The notes under the pieces: generated by a model | What the model was told of the DNA's origin: nothing | Databases searched by the model: none | The model's input: the letters and a program-made list of their open reading frames with translations, nothing else | Program-made: the position numbers and the translations under genes | From: Sphaerochaeta pleomorpha str. Grapes | GTDB lineage: Bacteria > Spirochaetota > Spirochaetia > Sphaerochaetales > Sphaerochaetaceae | Direction: 5' to 3' | Assembly: GCF_000236685.1 (NCBI RefSeq) | Contig: NC_016633.1 | Location: 2,418,001 to 2,482,000, forward strand | DNA length: 64,000 nucleotides | In this document: piece by piece, positions 1-8,217 of the stretch | How the letters are laid out: every line of letters begins with the position of its first letter | Numbering within the stretch: the stretch's first letter is position 1

Positions 1-445
1 TTTCAAGGAACCTACCATCTTCAAGGGTGTCAGAATAGTGAAAGACTGCATTGTCTCTTTCCGGATCGATAGCCGTAACAAGGACCGGAAGATTCCCATC
101 TTCGCCGAAATCATCACTATAGAGTATCATATCGGCAGAAAACATGGTTCTAGGTGTTCCTGTCCATCCATTGTCTTGCAGAAGGGAGAGTACTTTCTCA
201 GTGTCCTGAATGGATCTGTCCAGAGGCAACTGCAGGCGTTCGTCCCAGTAGTCTTTCTGGTAAATCCTGGCTGAGGAGGTTTCATACCACTTGAGATTCC
301 GTATCGACTCCTGCTCTGCTCCCATCAACACGGAGTCAACGATGATATACATCATCAGTCCCAAGGCGATGGCGCTGGCTGTGATGATGGTTCTCCGTTT
401 GTACCTTGTCAGATTTTTCATTGCAAGTGAGAACAGGAATTTCAT
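1..445 (-). CDS. FtsX/MacB-like ABC exporter permease, N-terminal part (runs off the left edge)
   Basis: The first 148 residues of a membrane permease are present. They comprise an N-terminal cytoplasmic Arg/Lys-rich stretch (NLTRYKRRT), one transmembrane helix and the start of the extracytoplasmic MacB_PCD-like domain. The protein is a clear paralog of the permease at 2700-3956, sharing LKWYETSS, MILYSDDFGEDGNLPV and TAIDPERDN. Its ATG overlaps the stop codon of the upstream ATPase gene by four bases (ATGA), so the two are translationally coupled. In this family the permease dimer transmits ATP-driven motions to the periplasm to extract lipoproteins or expel substrates. The substrate cannot be told from sequence. 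The rest of the gene lies outside the window. Confidence 0.9.
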   Translation of the reverse strand, partial: MKFLFSLAMKNLTRYKRRTIITASAIALGLMMYIIVDSVLMGAEQESIRNLKWYETSSARIYQKDYWDERLQLPLDRSIQDTEKVLSLLQDNGWTGTPRTMFSADMILYSDDFGEDGNLPVLVTAIDPERDNAVFHYSDTLEDGRFLE

Positions 446-1125
446 GCATGTTTCCTTTCATCGCTGATGATCTTTCCGTCGTGAAGCGAGACAAGGCGGT
501 CTGCATAGTCCATAACCATCTTGTCATGGGTAGAGAAAATGAAGGTCGTATGGTACTTCTTATTCATTTCCTTCATGAGCTTGAGGATGTCTTCCCCTGT
601 CTTCGAGTCAAGGTTTGCCGTGGGTTCATCTGCCAGGATAATCTGGGGATGTTTTACCAAAGCCCGAGCAATGGCAATCCTTTGCTGCTGGCCCCCTGAA
701 AGCCGGCTAGGGCGTCTATCTTCCATGCCTTCCAGTCCGACTTCTTTGAGAATTGCATAGGTTCTTTCCCGTATTTCTGCTTCCGGGGTATTGAGAATGG
801 ACAGTACAAAGGCAACATTCTCATATGCGGAAAGGACAGGTATAAGGTTGTAGGTCTGGAAGATGAAGCCGAGATTGTTTCTCCTGAAGGCTGTTTTCTC
901 GTCCTTTCCCATAGTAGTAACCTTTTGTCCGTTAATGATTATTTCCCCGTCGTCGATTGCGTCGATGCAACCGATCAGGTTGAGCAGCGTTGTTTTTCCG
1001 GAACCCGAGGGACCTGCAATCGAAAGGAATTCCCCATCCTCGACCTGTAGGGAGACCTGTTTCAATGCTTTTACAATAGTCTCTCCTGCTTTGTAATTTC
1101 TGGATACTTTTTCAACAGTAATCAT
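442..1125 (-). CDS. ABC transporter ATP-binding protein, LolD/MacB type
   Basis: A 227-residue ATPase of the usual size for LolD/MacB/FtsE proteins. It has Walker A GPSGSGKTT near residue 40, the signature LSGGQQQR near 143, Walker B ILADEPTANLD just after it, and the switch His in STHDKMV near 200. The ATG follows AAGGAG at a normal distance. Its stop overlaps the start of the permease at 1-445, and the SPFH gene ends 4 bp upstream, so it belongs to the GntR-controlled operon. It should power the FtsX-like permeases on either side of the operon (1-445 and 2700-3956). The substrate is unknown; a lipoprotein, peptide or envelope-stress role is possible. Confidence 0.93.
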   Translation of the reverse strand: MITVEKVSRNYKAGETIVKALKQVSLQVEDGEFLSIAGPSGSGKTTLLNLIGCIDAIDDGEIIINGQKVTTMGKDEKTAFRRNNLGFIFQTYNLIPVLSAYENVAFVLSILNTPEAEIRERTYAILKEVGLEGMEDRRPSRLSGGQQQRIAIARALVKHPQIILADEPTANLDSKTGEDILKLMKEMNKKYHTTFIFSTHDKMVMDYADRLVSLHDGKIISDERKHA

Positions 1126-1128
1126 GGG

Positions 1129-2223
1129 TTACTCCTTGGTTTTTTCAGCTTGTTTCGAGAGGGAGTCTTGTGTTTTCTGCAGTGCTGCAGTTCCGAGAAC
1201 AGACCCGAGATCCATGTGGTCGAGAATCGAGGCAGGCATCAACATCATGGAATTGTTTTGCCTGATACCTTCATACACCATGTTCATTGCTCTCAGTTGC
1301 AAGGCTACAGGGTCATTTGCATATTCAGCAGAGGCTTCAGTGAATTTTTTGGCAATCTCTACCTCAGCCGCCCCCAGGATAATCCTTGACTGCTTTTCTC
1401 TCTCTGCCTGGGCTTGTTTGCTCATGGCATCTTCAAGTTCCTTGGGAATGATGATATCGGTGATTTCCACAGAAAGTATGGAAACCCCCCATGGGTTTAT
1501 CTTTGCATCCAGGGCTGATTGGATTTCTTTGCCCAGTTCTTCCCTCTCGGAAAGCAAAGCAGATAATGGGTGTTTCCCGATAGAATCACGCAAAGCTGTC
1601 TGGGCTGAGAGAATTACCGCCTCGGTGTAGTCCTCTACCTCCAGAACTGCTTTCTTTGCATCCCAGATCATCCAAAAGGCAAGGGCATCGACATGAACAG
1701 GGACCGTATCCTTGGTAAGGGTTTTCTCGGCACTGAAGTCGGTAGCCCTGATACGCATATCGATGGACTCTGCGATCTTATCGGCAATCGGTACCAGGAA
1801 AAATAACCCCGACCCATGGACCTTACAGAATTTTCCCAAGCGAAGGACGATTACTTTGTCCCATTGGTACACCATCTGTAGGGAGGCCGAGAGAATCAGA
1901 GCCAGACTTGAGCAGAGTGCCAGAGGGTAGAGGGAAAGGCCAAGTACCCCGAACGTGTACAGCCAGAGGCAGACAATCATAAAAATGATAGTTGGCCACA
2001 TTGGAAAGAGCGCAACTACCAAAGAGGCAGAGAGCAATCCGATTGCAAATTGGAGTATCGCTTGGATTGTAACATACGGGTTGACAAGAAATTGCAGCCA
2101 AACCCCCAAAGCGATAAAGACTGCGAGAGCCAGAAAGGATACAGCTCCAAATTTGAAATCTGTTTTTAGGGTAAACGCCTGCGAATTCTTGATACGGTCG
2201 ATTTTTTTATGGTACAGGTTCAT
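1129..2223 (-). CDS. SPFH/band 7 (stomatin/slipin-type) membrane protein
   Basis: 364 residues. The N-terminal 120 or so hold several hydrophobic helices, more than the single hairpin of ordinary slipins. An SPFH domain follows (VIVLRLGKFCKVHGSGLFFLVPIADKI, here split as VIVLRLGKF and HGSGLFFLVPIADKI), with the typical ALRDSIGKHPLSALLSERE and WGVSILSVEITDI segments. A coiled-coil, Ala/Glu-rich tail starts around residue 265. Family members form oligomeric scaffolds that organise membrane microdomains and often control proteases; here no NfeD protease gene adjoins. Instead it sits between the GntR regulator (11 bp upstream) and an ABC ATPase (3 bp downstream), which suggests that it organises or protects the membrane near this exporter. 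The start codon has AAGGAA upstream. Confidence 0.88.
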   Translation of the reverse strand: MNLYHKKIDRIKNSQAFTLKTDFKFGAVSFLALAVFIALGVWLQFLVNPYVTIQAILQFAIGLLSASLVVALFPMWPTIIFMIVCLWLYTFGVLGLSLYPLALCSSLALILSASLQMVYQWDKVIVLRLGKFCKVHGSGLFFLVPIADKIAESIDMRIRATDFSAEKTLTKDTVPVHVDALAFWMIWDAKKAVLEVEDYTEAVILSAQTALRDSIGKHPLSALLSEREELGKEIQSALDAKINPWGVSILSVEITDIIIPKELEDAMSKQAQAEREKQSRIILGAAEVEIAKKFTEASAEYANDPVALQLRAMNMVYEGIRQNNSMMLMPASILDHMDLGSVLGTAALQKTQDSLSKQAEKTKE

Positions 2224-2234
2224 GGCATTCCTTC

Positions 2235-2639
2235 TTATATCTGTAAATCAGATCCAATTTCTTGGATATTTTTTAAAATTTCCTCAAGGGAAAACCCATA
2301 GGAAGCAGTTTTCGTGATATAGGCTTTCGTAAGCTGAGTAAGTATTTTTTCCCTTTCAATGGCATCCAGGCTGACTTCCCTTTCACTGATAAAAGTCCCT
2401 GAACCCTGTTGGGTTATCACGATATTCCTGATTTCCATCTCATTGTAGGCCCTTGCAACCGTATTGGGGTTGATGCTCAGATCGACGGCAAGGCTCCTTA
2501 CGGTGGGGAGTTGTTCTCCTTTCTGCAACCTTCCATCGGCAATTGCCATCTCTACTTGAAAGATGATTTGCTTATAGAAAGGGACTCCGCTTTTAAAATC
2601 GAGACTGAATTCCAGTTTTTGTACAACTGCAGGTTTCAC
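2235..2639 (-). CDS. GntR-family transcriptional regulator, YtrA subfamily
   Basis: About 134 residues. A winged helix-turn-helix occupies residues 10-80 (VPFYKQIIFQVEMAI, GEQLPTVRSLAVDLSINPNT, GSGTFISE), followed by only about 50 residues instead of a ligand-binding domain. That short tail is typical of YtrA-type repressors, which usually control linked ABC transporter genes. A longer reading from a TTG at 2645 would leave the AAGGAA ribosome site too close; the GTG at 2639 sits 8 nt from it and is preferred. It is first in the SPFH-ATPase-permease operon, and matching palindromes cover its own promoter and that of the permease at 2700-3956. It therefore probably represses both and itself. 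The inducing signal is unknown. Confidence 0.9.
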   Translation of the reverse strand: MKPAVVQKLEFSLDFKSGVPFYKQIIFQVEMAIADGRLQKGEQLPTVRSLAVDLSINPNTVARAYNEMEIRNIVITQQGSGTFISEREVSLDAIEREKILTQLTKAYITKTASYGFSLEEILKNIQEIGSDLQI

Positions 2640-2653
2640 AGGCAATGTTCCTT

Positions 2654-2690
2654 TTGTACTATTGTATTATTGCATTAATACAAATGTCAA
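2654..2690 (-). promoter_or_regulatory. Promoter with embedded GntR(YtrA)-type operator upstream of the regulator gene
   Basis: On the minus strand a -35 TTGACA (2685-2690) and a -10 TACAAT (2661-2666) are separated by 18 bp. Between and across them lies an inverted repeat, TTGTATTA (2662-2669) / TAATACAA (2676-2683), whose 6-bp spacer TTGCAT is itself nearly symmetric. A further TTGTACTA half-site begins at 2654. The same layout occurs at 3972-4005. Binding here would block RNA polymerase. Confidence 0.72.
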
Positions 2691-2699
2691 GATTTCTTT

Positions 2700-3956
2700 T
2701 TACTGATGATGCAGGCAAGAGGGTATATCCATGCGAAGAGCCCTTCTTACAGGTATCAAGGCAACAAGCATGGAAAGGACGATTCCCGAGAGAAAGGCAA
2801 TACCCATCGATTTGATACTCCAGGCCCCGCGTAAAACACTTTGGATTCTGTAGCCGATATCTATATCCCGCATAACCCAGCTAAAATCTATTCCAGTATG
2901 TACCAGATAAAAGTTGCCTAGGATTCCAAGCAGTACACCGAGGACAGACCCGATCAAGCCGATACCTCCAGCCTCAAAGAGAAACAGGGCACGTATTTTC
3001 CGGTCACTCAGGCCGAGCGCGCGCATAGTCCCCAGTTCCCGTATCCTTTCTTGAATGGCCATCAGCATCGTATTTGAAACACCGACGGCAGCGATGATAA
3101 AAACCAAAAAAAGGATCAGGTTGGAGCTACCCTGGTCTGCAGCCAATGCTGCCAGGTAATCCTTTGCCATTTCTTTCCAGCTATAGAGTTCCAACTGTTC
3201 ATATGCAGGGGCGAGTAAAGTACGTATTTTCTGCATTTCTTTATCTGTATTTGCGTTATCGCTCAACTTGACATCAATTTCTGTTGCCGAGCCTTCCATG
3301 TACAGATTCTGGGAAGCCGTGGAAAAGTCCATCATAAGCAGTGTACGGTTCACATTAGGGTTGGGGCAGTTGAGAATACCCACGATTTGCATGTCCATGG
3401 TTTCATAGAATCCGCCGTTTCCCCTTGTCACCAAGGTTACCCAATAACCGACCTTCGCCCCGATATCCTGGGCAAACCACGATCCTATCAAAATCCCGTT
3501 TTCCTCTCCCTTTTTTAGAAACCTTCCTTCGGCAAGTGTATCGGAAAAGTGGAAGACCCTATTGTCTCTTTCTGGGTCGATGGCCGTTACCTGAACAGGG
3601 AGGTTTCCATCTTCGCCAAAATCATCGCTGTAGAGTATCATCTCTGCAGAGAACATGATTCTTGCTGTACTTGTCCAACCCTTGCTTTCAAGGAGGGACA
3701 GTACTTGTCCCGGGTTTTTGATTGACTTGTCGAGGGGGAGTTGGAGCCGCTCAGCCCAATATCCTTGCTGATAAATTCTTGTCGAGGAAGTCTCATACCA
3801 CTTCAGGTTGCGTACCGATTCCTCTTTTGTCCCGATGAACAAGGAGTCTACAAGTACATAGGACATTAAACCGAGCGCAATCGCCGCCGCAGTGATGAAC
3901 GTGCGTCGTTTGTATCGCATTAGATTTTTCAAAGCAAGGATGAGGAGAAATTTCAT
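2700..3956 (-). CDS. FtsX/MacB-like ABC exporter permease
   Basis: 418 residues: one N-terminal transmembrane helix after NLMRYKRRT, a long extracytoplasmic MacB_PCD domain (about residues 45-260), then three helices near 275-300, 325-350 and 385-410. This is the usual 4-TM topology of MacB/LolC-type permeases, with the conserved ERIRELGTMRALG loop. An ATG at 3977 also opens the frame, but it falls inside the operator and promoter. The ATG at 3956 has AAGGAA 8 nt upstream and follows the predicted transcription start, so it is preferred. The gene has no ATPase of its own and probably shares the one at 442-1125. It is a paralog of the permease at 1-445, so the exporter may be a heterodimer as in LolCE. 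Confidence 0.92.
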   Translation of the reverse strand: MKFLLILALKNLMRYKRRTFITAAAIALGLMSYVLVDSLFIGTKEESVRNLKWYETSSTRIYQQGYWAERLQLPLDKSIKNPGQVLSLLESKGWTSTARIMFSAEMILYSDDFGEDGNLPVQVTAIDPERDNRVFHFSDTLAEGRFLKKGEENGILIGSWFAQDIGAKVGYWVTLVTRGNGGFYETMDMQIVGILNCPNPNVNRTLLMMDFSTASQNLYMEGSATEIDVKLSDNANTDKEMQKIRTLLAPAYEQLELYSWKEMAKDYLAALAADQGSSNLILFLVFIIAAVGVSNTMLMAIQERIRELGTMRALGLSDRKIRALFLFEAGGIGLIGSVLGVLLGILGNFYLVHTGIDFSWVMRDIDIGYRIQSVLRGAWSIKSMGIAFLSGIVLSMLVALIPVRRALRMDIPSCLHHQ

Positions 3957-3971
3957 CGGCTGTTTCCTTTT

Positions 3972-4005
3972 GACCATTGTACTATTGCATTAGTACAATG
4001 GTCAA
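3972..4005 (-). promoter_or_regulatory. Promoter with embedded perfect palindromic operator for the FtsX-like permease
   Basis: A perfect inverted repeat with 13-bp arms, GACCATTGTACTA (3972-3984) and TAGTACAATGGTC (3991-4003), flanks the 6-bp spacer TTGCAT. On the minus strand a -35 TTGACC (4000-4005) and a -10 TACAAT (3976-3981), 18 bp apart, coincide with the two arms. The core (TTGTACTA/TAGTACAA) matches the site before the GntR gene, so the same repressor very likely binds both. Confidence 0.78.
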
Positions 4006-4027
4006 GGAAATGTAGGTTGCTTATAAC

Positions 4028-4876
4028 TTATCTGGCATGTTTGATAAATGTTCCCCGCTGTAATTCCTGTTGGGCAAGATCCAATTCCTCTTGGGTATTC
4101 ATGACTATAGGGCCGCTCCAGGCAATAGGTTCGTGGAGGGGCTGTCCCCCGATGAGCAAAAACCGTACCCCTTGATCGCCCGATGTTGCCTGGATGGTAT
4201 CGCCCTCACCGAAGAGAACGGCTCGATGGGAACCGATTTCCTCCCTGGGGCTTTCCCCAAACAGGGCAGAACCTTCTAGGATATAGCAGAATACTGTATT
4301 TGCGGGTGCAACGTTACACGACCAGAGCTTGTTTGCCTCAAGTCTTACATCCAGATAGGTTGTTTTTACATAATCACCCTGCAATGGTCCTGAAATTCCC
4401 TTATAGGTTCCAGAGAGTATTTTTACTTCGGCAATTTCATCCAAATGCACAGGAATTTGTTCCGAGCGGATATCACGGTAGGCCGGTTCTGTCATTTTGT
4501 CTTTTTGGGCAATATTTATCCAGAGTTGGGTCCCTAGCATTCTGGGGCAAGGTTTGGGCATCTCCTGATGAATAATGCCATTGCCTGCAGTCATCCATTG
4601 GCAACACCCGTCATTGATAGTCCCGGAGTTTTTCAGGCTGTCACCGTGCTCGATTTTCCCTGAAATGAGATAGGTTACCGTTTCAATGCCTCTGTGGGGA
4701 TGCCAAGGAAATCCCTTTATATAATCGGCACTGTCGGTAGAATCAAAGGCATCCAACAGAAGGAAAGGGTCGAAGTCGGTAACGTCGTTATAGCCGAAGA
4801 TCCTGACTAGTTTGACACCAGCCCCATCGTAACTTACTGAACCCCCTGTGATACGTTTTATTGGCCTTACCGTCAT
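4028..4876 (-). CDS. Pirin-family bicupin protein
   Basis: 282 residues, close to bacterial pirins such as YhhW. The N-terminal cupin shows the metal-binding motif HPHRGIETVTYLISG near residues 56-70 and the later HQE triad (NGIIHQEMP) near 100. The C-terminal cupin-like half begins around 160. Family members bind Fe or Ni/Mn, and some have quercetin 2,3-dioxygenase activity; the physiological role is usually redox or stress related. The ATG is preceded by AAGGAAGG. The gene stands alone, with the ferritin terminator upstream of it on the same strand. Proximity to ferritin hints at iron or oxidative stress, but no common promoter is evident. Confidence 0.92.
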   Translation of the reverse strand: MTVRPIKRITGGSVSYDGAGVKLVRIFGYNDVTDFDPFLLLDAFDSTDSADYIKGFPWHPHRGIETVTYLISGKIEHGDSLKNSGTINDGCCQWMTAGNGIIHQEMPKPCPRMLGTQLWINIAQKDKMTEPAYRDIRSEQIPVHLDEIAEVKILSGTYKGISGPLQGDYVKTTYLDVRLEANKLWSCNVAPANTVFCYILEGSALFGESPREEIGSHRAVLFGEGDTIQATSGDQGVRFLLIGGQPLHEPIAWSGPIVMNTQEELDLAQQELQRGTFIKHAR

Positions 4877-4913
4877 GGATACCTTCCTTTTTAATGGTTT
4901 TTTAAAAAATAAG

Positions 4914-4942
4914 AACCCGCTCCAGATGGCTGAAAGCGGGTT
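4914..4942 (-). terminator. Rho-independent terminator of the ferritin gene
   Basis: Stem AACCCGCT (4914-4921) pairs perfectly with AGCGGGTT (4935-4942) over a 13-nt loop. On the minus strand it is followed by CTTATTTTTT. It lies 15 bp past the ferritin stop and insulates the pirin gene. Confidence 0.82.
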
Positions 4943-4956
4943 TTATCTTTAGTTAC

Positions 4957-5469
4957 CTATATTACCAGTGATGGTGGAGTATACATTCTCGCCTTGAGTT
5001 CCTGGTCGAGCATGTACAATGACTTTGCATCCGAACCGTAGAGGTCAAACTTTAGGATGTTATCCTCGGAGTTTTTCTCCTCTTCTCCCTGTTCTTTTAC
5101 AAACCAATCGAGGAATTGCAGGGTTCTGTAGTCTTTGACCTGCATTGCCGCATCATAGATTGTATTGATCGAGGCAGTGACAAACTGTTCGTGTTTCAAC
5201 GATTCTACCAAGGGGTCTTTAAAATTTCCATATTTTTTGGTTGGGTCTGCAATGGCTCCCAATTCTACGGCATACCCGTTGTTCAGCAAATAGGTCTTGA
5301 ACAAAAGTGCATGATCCATTTCTTCCTGCGCTTGAACTTTGAACCAGTTTTCATAACCTGATAATCCCTTGATTGCATAAAAGTTTGCAATGTCAAGATA
5401 TAGATAGGAAGAAAATAACTCTTTGTTAATCTGTTCGTTAATTAGTTTCACTACGGCTTTGTCCAACAT
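4957..5469 (-). CDS. ftnA: Ferritin, bacterial non-heme (FtnA type)
   Basis: 170 residues forming a four-helix ferritin fold. The ferroxidase ligands are in place: Glu in NKELFSSYLY near residue 17, the ExxH-type motif in QAQEEMDHALLF near 50-54, and a Glu and Gln further on (WFVKEQGEEE, near 130). The protein stores iron as ferric mineral inside a 24-mer and protects against Fenton chemistry. No Met haem ligand typical of bacterioferritin is obvious. The gene has AAGGAGG before the ATG, is monocistronic (divergent from ktrB, own terminator) and has an AT-rich upstream region between 5480 and 5515. Confidence 0.95.
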   Translation of the reverse strand: MLDKAVVKLINEQINKELFSSYLYLDIANFYAIKGLSGYENWFKVQAQEEMDHALLFKTYLLNNGYAVELGAIADPTKKYGNFKDPLVESLKHEQFVTASINTIYDAAMQVKDYRTLQFLDWFVKEQGEEEKNSEDNILKFDLYGSDAKSLYMLDQELKARMYTPPSLVI

Positions 5470-5608
5470 GGGATAGCCTCCTTGTATAGATTGTTATAGT
5501 TATCAATATACTACCGGATTCATATTCCGGCAAACAGTTGCGGATGAGGTTGCCAAAAAAGGGTGAGAGTTGCTGAAGTCAATCCCGTATGATAGAATCG
5601 GTGCCATC

Positions 5609-6907
5609 ATGAAAATGGAACCAAAGAAATCAATATTACCGAACCAATACCTTATAATCGGTTTCTGTTCAATTATAACATTGGGTTCTTTCCTGCTCTT
5701 TCTTCCTATTTCCCAGCGATCGGGAATTCACATCCATTATCTGGATGCTCTGTTCACCTCTGCCAGTGCAGTATGTGTTACGGGGCTGGTAACCCTTGAT
5801 GTCGCAGCTACTTTTAACTTGTTTGGTAGAACTGTAATAGCTCTGTTGATTCTCCTTGGAGGCCTGGGGTTTGCCTCGTTTGTCATGTCTTTCTCCATGT
5901 TGTTAGGATGGAATATCGGAATATCAAAGAGAAGTGTTGTCCGTGAGGCTTATAACCTAGGGTCGTTGAAGGGGACCCTTCAGGTCGTAAAGACTGTCAC
6001 CTATGCCTCGCTTATCTTCGAGGTTGGGGGAACCCTTATCGAGTTTTTTATTTTCAGGAAAACCTATCCGCCCCTGCAGGCTCTGGGCCATGCAGCATTC
6101 AATGCCATTTCTGCATTTAATAATGCCGGATTCGACTTGATGGGAGGGTATAGGAGTTTGACTGGTTTCCGGGGGAATATCCTCATGAACCTTACGACAG
6201 CTCTGCTGATTATCATTGGCGGTACAGGTTTTTTTGTTCTTTCCGATATCGCAAGGAATCGCAGGTGGAAGAAACTCTCTATGCATAGCAGGATTGTCAT
6301 ACTTATGAATCTTGCCCTCATTGTAACTGGGACCCTTGGTATTATAATCCTTGAACATACTGATCTGCTTTCTTCTTTTTTCCAGAGTGTTACGGCACGT
6401 ACCGCAGGGTTCAACACTATCGACATCGGCAAAATGTCTGAGCCGGGGCAGTTTTTGATGATGGTGCTCATGTTTATCGGGGCTTCTCCCGGTTCGACCG
6501 GTGGTGGTATCAAGACAACAACGACCTTTGCTATGATAATCAGTCTTGGCAGTATGATTTTCCGCAGGGAACCGGCTGTGTTTCAGCGGAGGATTTCCAA
6601 CGAGAGTATTCTCAAGGCTTTCCAGGTCTTCTTGCTTGCCTTGCTTGTCGTCATTCTCGGAGTCTTTCTTATTGCAGTTTCCGAAGCTGGACGATTCTCT
6701 TTTTTGCAGATATCCTTTGAAGGGGTTTCTGCCTTTGCAACGGTAGGGTTGTCTACCGGGATTACTCCCTTTTTGGGTTCTTTTTCAAAAGTAGTTCTGA
6801 TGATTATTATGTTTATTGGAAGGCTTGGTCCCTTTACGATTGCATCAAGCCTCCGTGCACGGGAATCTGTGTTGAAATATGTTGAAGAACAGGTGTTTAT
6901 CGGCTGA
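5609..6907 (+). CDS. ktrB: Ktr-type potassium transporter membrane subunit (TrkH/KtrB family)
   Basis: About 432 residues with four repeated M1-P-M2 units. The four selectivity-filter segments can be read: SAVCVTGLVT, SAFNNAGFD, TARTAGFN and FATVGLSTG. The length and the ten or so helices fit KtrB rather than the longer TrkH. It forms a homodimer that moves K+ (Na+-coupled in known Ktr systems) into the cell and is gated by a KtrA ring. The frame is open from a TTG at 5570, but the ATG at 5609 (another at 5615) is a more usual start; none has a strong ribosome site. The partner gene follows 16 bp downstream. Confidence 0.93.
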   Translation: MKMEPKKSILPNQYLIIGFCSIITLGSFLLFLPISQRSGIHIHYLDALFTSASAVCVTGLVTLDVAATFNLFGRTVIALLILLGGLGFASFVMSFSMLLGWNIGISKRSVVREAYNLGSLKGTLQVVKTVTYASLIFEVGGTLIEFFIFRKTYPPLQALGHAAFNAISAFNNAGFDLMGGYRSLTGFRGNILMNLTTALLIIIGGTGFFVLSDIARNRRWKKLSMHSRIVILMNLALIVTGTLGIIILEHTDLLSSFFQSVTARTAGFNTIDIGKMSEPGQFLMMVLMFIGASPGSTGGGIKTTTTFAMIISLGSMIFRREPAVFQRRISNESILKAFQVFLLALLVVILGVFLIAVSEAGRFSFLQISFEGVSAFATVGLSTGITPFLGSFSKVVLMIIMFIGRLGPFTIASSLRARESVLKYVEEQVFIG

Positions 6908-6923
6908 TTGAGGAGATGTGAAG

Positions 6924-7595
6924 ATGAAATCCGGGTATAATTCAGATTCCTATGGAATTATCGGGTTGGGAAGGTTTGGTACCGCCCTTGCACTTGAACT
7001 TACCAAAGCGGGTAAAGAAGTTGTGGTGTTGGAAATTGAGACAGAAAAGCTCGATGCTATCAAAGACCAGATTGCAAATATTTATCCTGTAAAAAGCATT
7101 ACCCGTGATGTCCTGAGGGAGTCGGGGATTTCCCACTGTGGTACGGTAATTGTATGTATAGGCAAAGATGTAGAGTCAAATATCCTGGTAACGATGGGAG
7201 TCCTCGAAATGGGGGTACCCCGGGTAATTGCAAAGGCTACCAGTATCGACCATGGCAAAGTCCTTGAAAAAATCGGTGCAGAGGCAGTATTCCCAGAAAT
7301 CGAAATGGGGACACGGCTTGCCCACTCGCTGATATCGACAGGAACCTTGGACTTTTTGGAATTGTGTGAGGATTTTTCTATCGCAAACATCTCGCTTGCC
7401 GATAAATTCAATGCGCAGACTATTGCGGAATTGAATTTCCGAAAAAAATATCGCTTGAATATTATCGTTATCATTAGGGATGAGAAAGCAATATCCGATA
7501 TAACCCCCGATATGACCTTGAGATCTGGTGATATTGCCGTAGTTGCCGGGTCAAACGAAGCTATCAAAGCATTCGAGAAAGCAAACCAAAACTAA
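6924..7595 (+). CDS. ktrA: Ktr potassium-uptake regulatory subunit (RCK/TrkA family)
   Basis: 223 residues. An RCK_N Rossmann domain shows the dinucleotide motif GLGRFG near residue 12 and an acidic strand end (VVVLEIE). An RCK_C domain covers roughly residues 140-220. KtrA forms an octameric ring under KtrB and gates it in response to ATP/ADP and often c-di-AMP. AGGAG at 6911 lies 8 nt from the ATG at 6924, which is preferred over the in-frame GTG at 6918. It is coupled to ktrB by a 16-bp gap. The length is typical for KtrA. Confidence 0.94.
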   Translation: MKSGYNSDSYGIIGLGRFGTALALELTKAGKEVVVLEIETEKLDAIKDQIANIYPVKSITRDVLRESGISHCGTVIVCIGKDVESNILVTMGVLEMGVPRVIAKATSIDHGKVLEKIGAEAVFPEIEMGTRLAHSLISTGTLDFLELCEDFSIANISLADKFNAQTIAELNFRKKYRLNIIVIIRDEKAISDITPDMTLRSGDIAVVAGSNEAIKAFEKANQN

Positions 7596-7606
7596 AAAAC
7601 GGTCAC

Positions 7607-8116
7607 CTAGTATTCCTGTGCCATTGCATGCGCCATTTCTTGGTAATGGCGTGTGTTTTCATGCATATCTTCTATTTCTTTTTCAGTTAGGTCCCTTATT
7701 ACTCTTGCAGGGTTTCCCAGTAGCAGTGTCTTTGGAGGAAAGGTTTTCCCTGGGGGCACCAAAGCTCCTGCCCCAACCATGGTATCTTCTTGCAGTACCG
7801 CTTCGTCAAGGATAATTGCTCCCATGCCAATGAGGCACCCTTCGCCGATGGTGCACGAATGGATGATCGCCCCATGTCCTATTGTTACATTTTTCCCTAT
7901 ACGGGTAGGGATTCCGTTTGAGACATGGACTACCACATTATCTTGGATATTTGTGCCTTCCCCGATGACAATGGGGGCTACATCGCCACGTAGCGTTGCA
8001 TGAAACCAAACTGAGCTTTTCTTCCCCAGTGTCACATCCCCGATGATATCGGCTGATGGGGCGAGATATGTATTTTCTTCGATGGTAGCTTTTTTCCCCA
8101 GCAATGAGAGAACCAT
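7607..8116 (-). CDS. Gamma-carbonic-anhydrase/YrdA-type hexapeptide-repeat protein
   Basis: 169 residues of left-handed beta-helix repeats (for example IIGDVTLGKKSSV, IGEGTNIQDNV, IGKNVTIGHGAI). The three zinc-ligand histidines of the gamma-CA family are in place at 64 (VVVHVS), 81 and 86 (GHGAIIHS). The C-terminal helix caps the trimer. Close bacterial relatives (YrdA, PaaY, CaiE) are zinc proteins with carbonic anhydrase or thioesterase activity; which applies here cannot be told. The frame extends upstream to 8347, but GGAGG sits 9 nt before the ATG at 8116 and the upstream part is not protein-like, so the shorter start is used. The gene faces ktrA tail to tail with 11 bp between. Confidence 0.9.
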   Translation of the reverse strand: MVLSLLGKKATIEENTYLAPSADIIGDVTLGKKSSVWFHATLRGDVAPIVIGEGTNIQDNVVVHVSNGIPTRIGKNVTIGHGAIIHSCTIGEGCLIGMGAIILDEAVLQEDTMVGAGALVPPGKTFPPKTLLLGNPARVIRDLTEKEIEDMHENTRHYQEMAHAMAQEY

Positions 8117-8217
8117 AGGTGAAGACCTCCTTGTCCAGTGACAGATAAATTCAACCATATGCAGACAAAGATGTAAATCGGGAAACACTTCCGGCCCTTC
8201 GATTCTTGTGTAAAAAA

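Noticed and set aside
1-3956. Recent tandem duplication (mobile or unstable repeat) of the two FtsX-like genes
   Set aside because: The two permeases are similar in protein but clearly diverged in DNA, and no flanking repeats or transposase were seen; treated as old paralogs.
3957-3977. Longer start of the FtsX-like permease at 3977
   Set aside because: It would place the start codon inside the operator and upstream of the predicted transcription start; the ATG at 3956 has a proper ribosome site.
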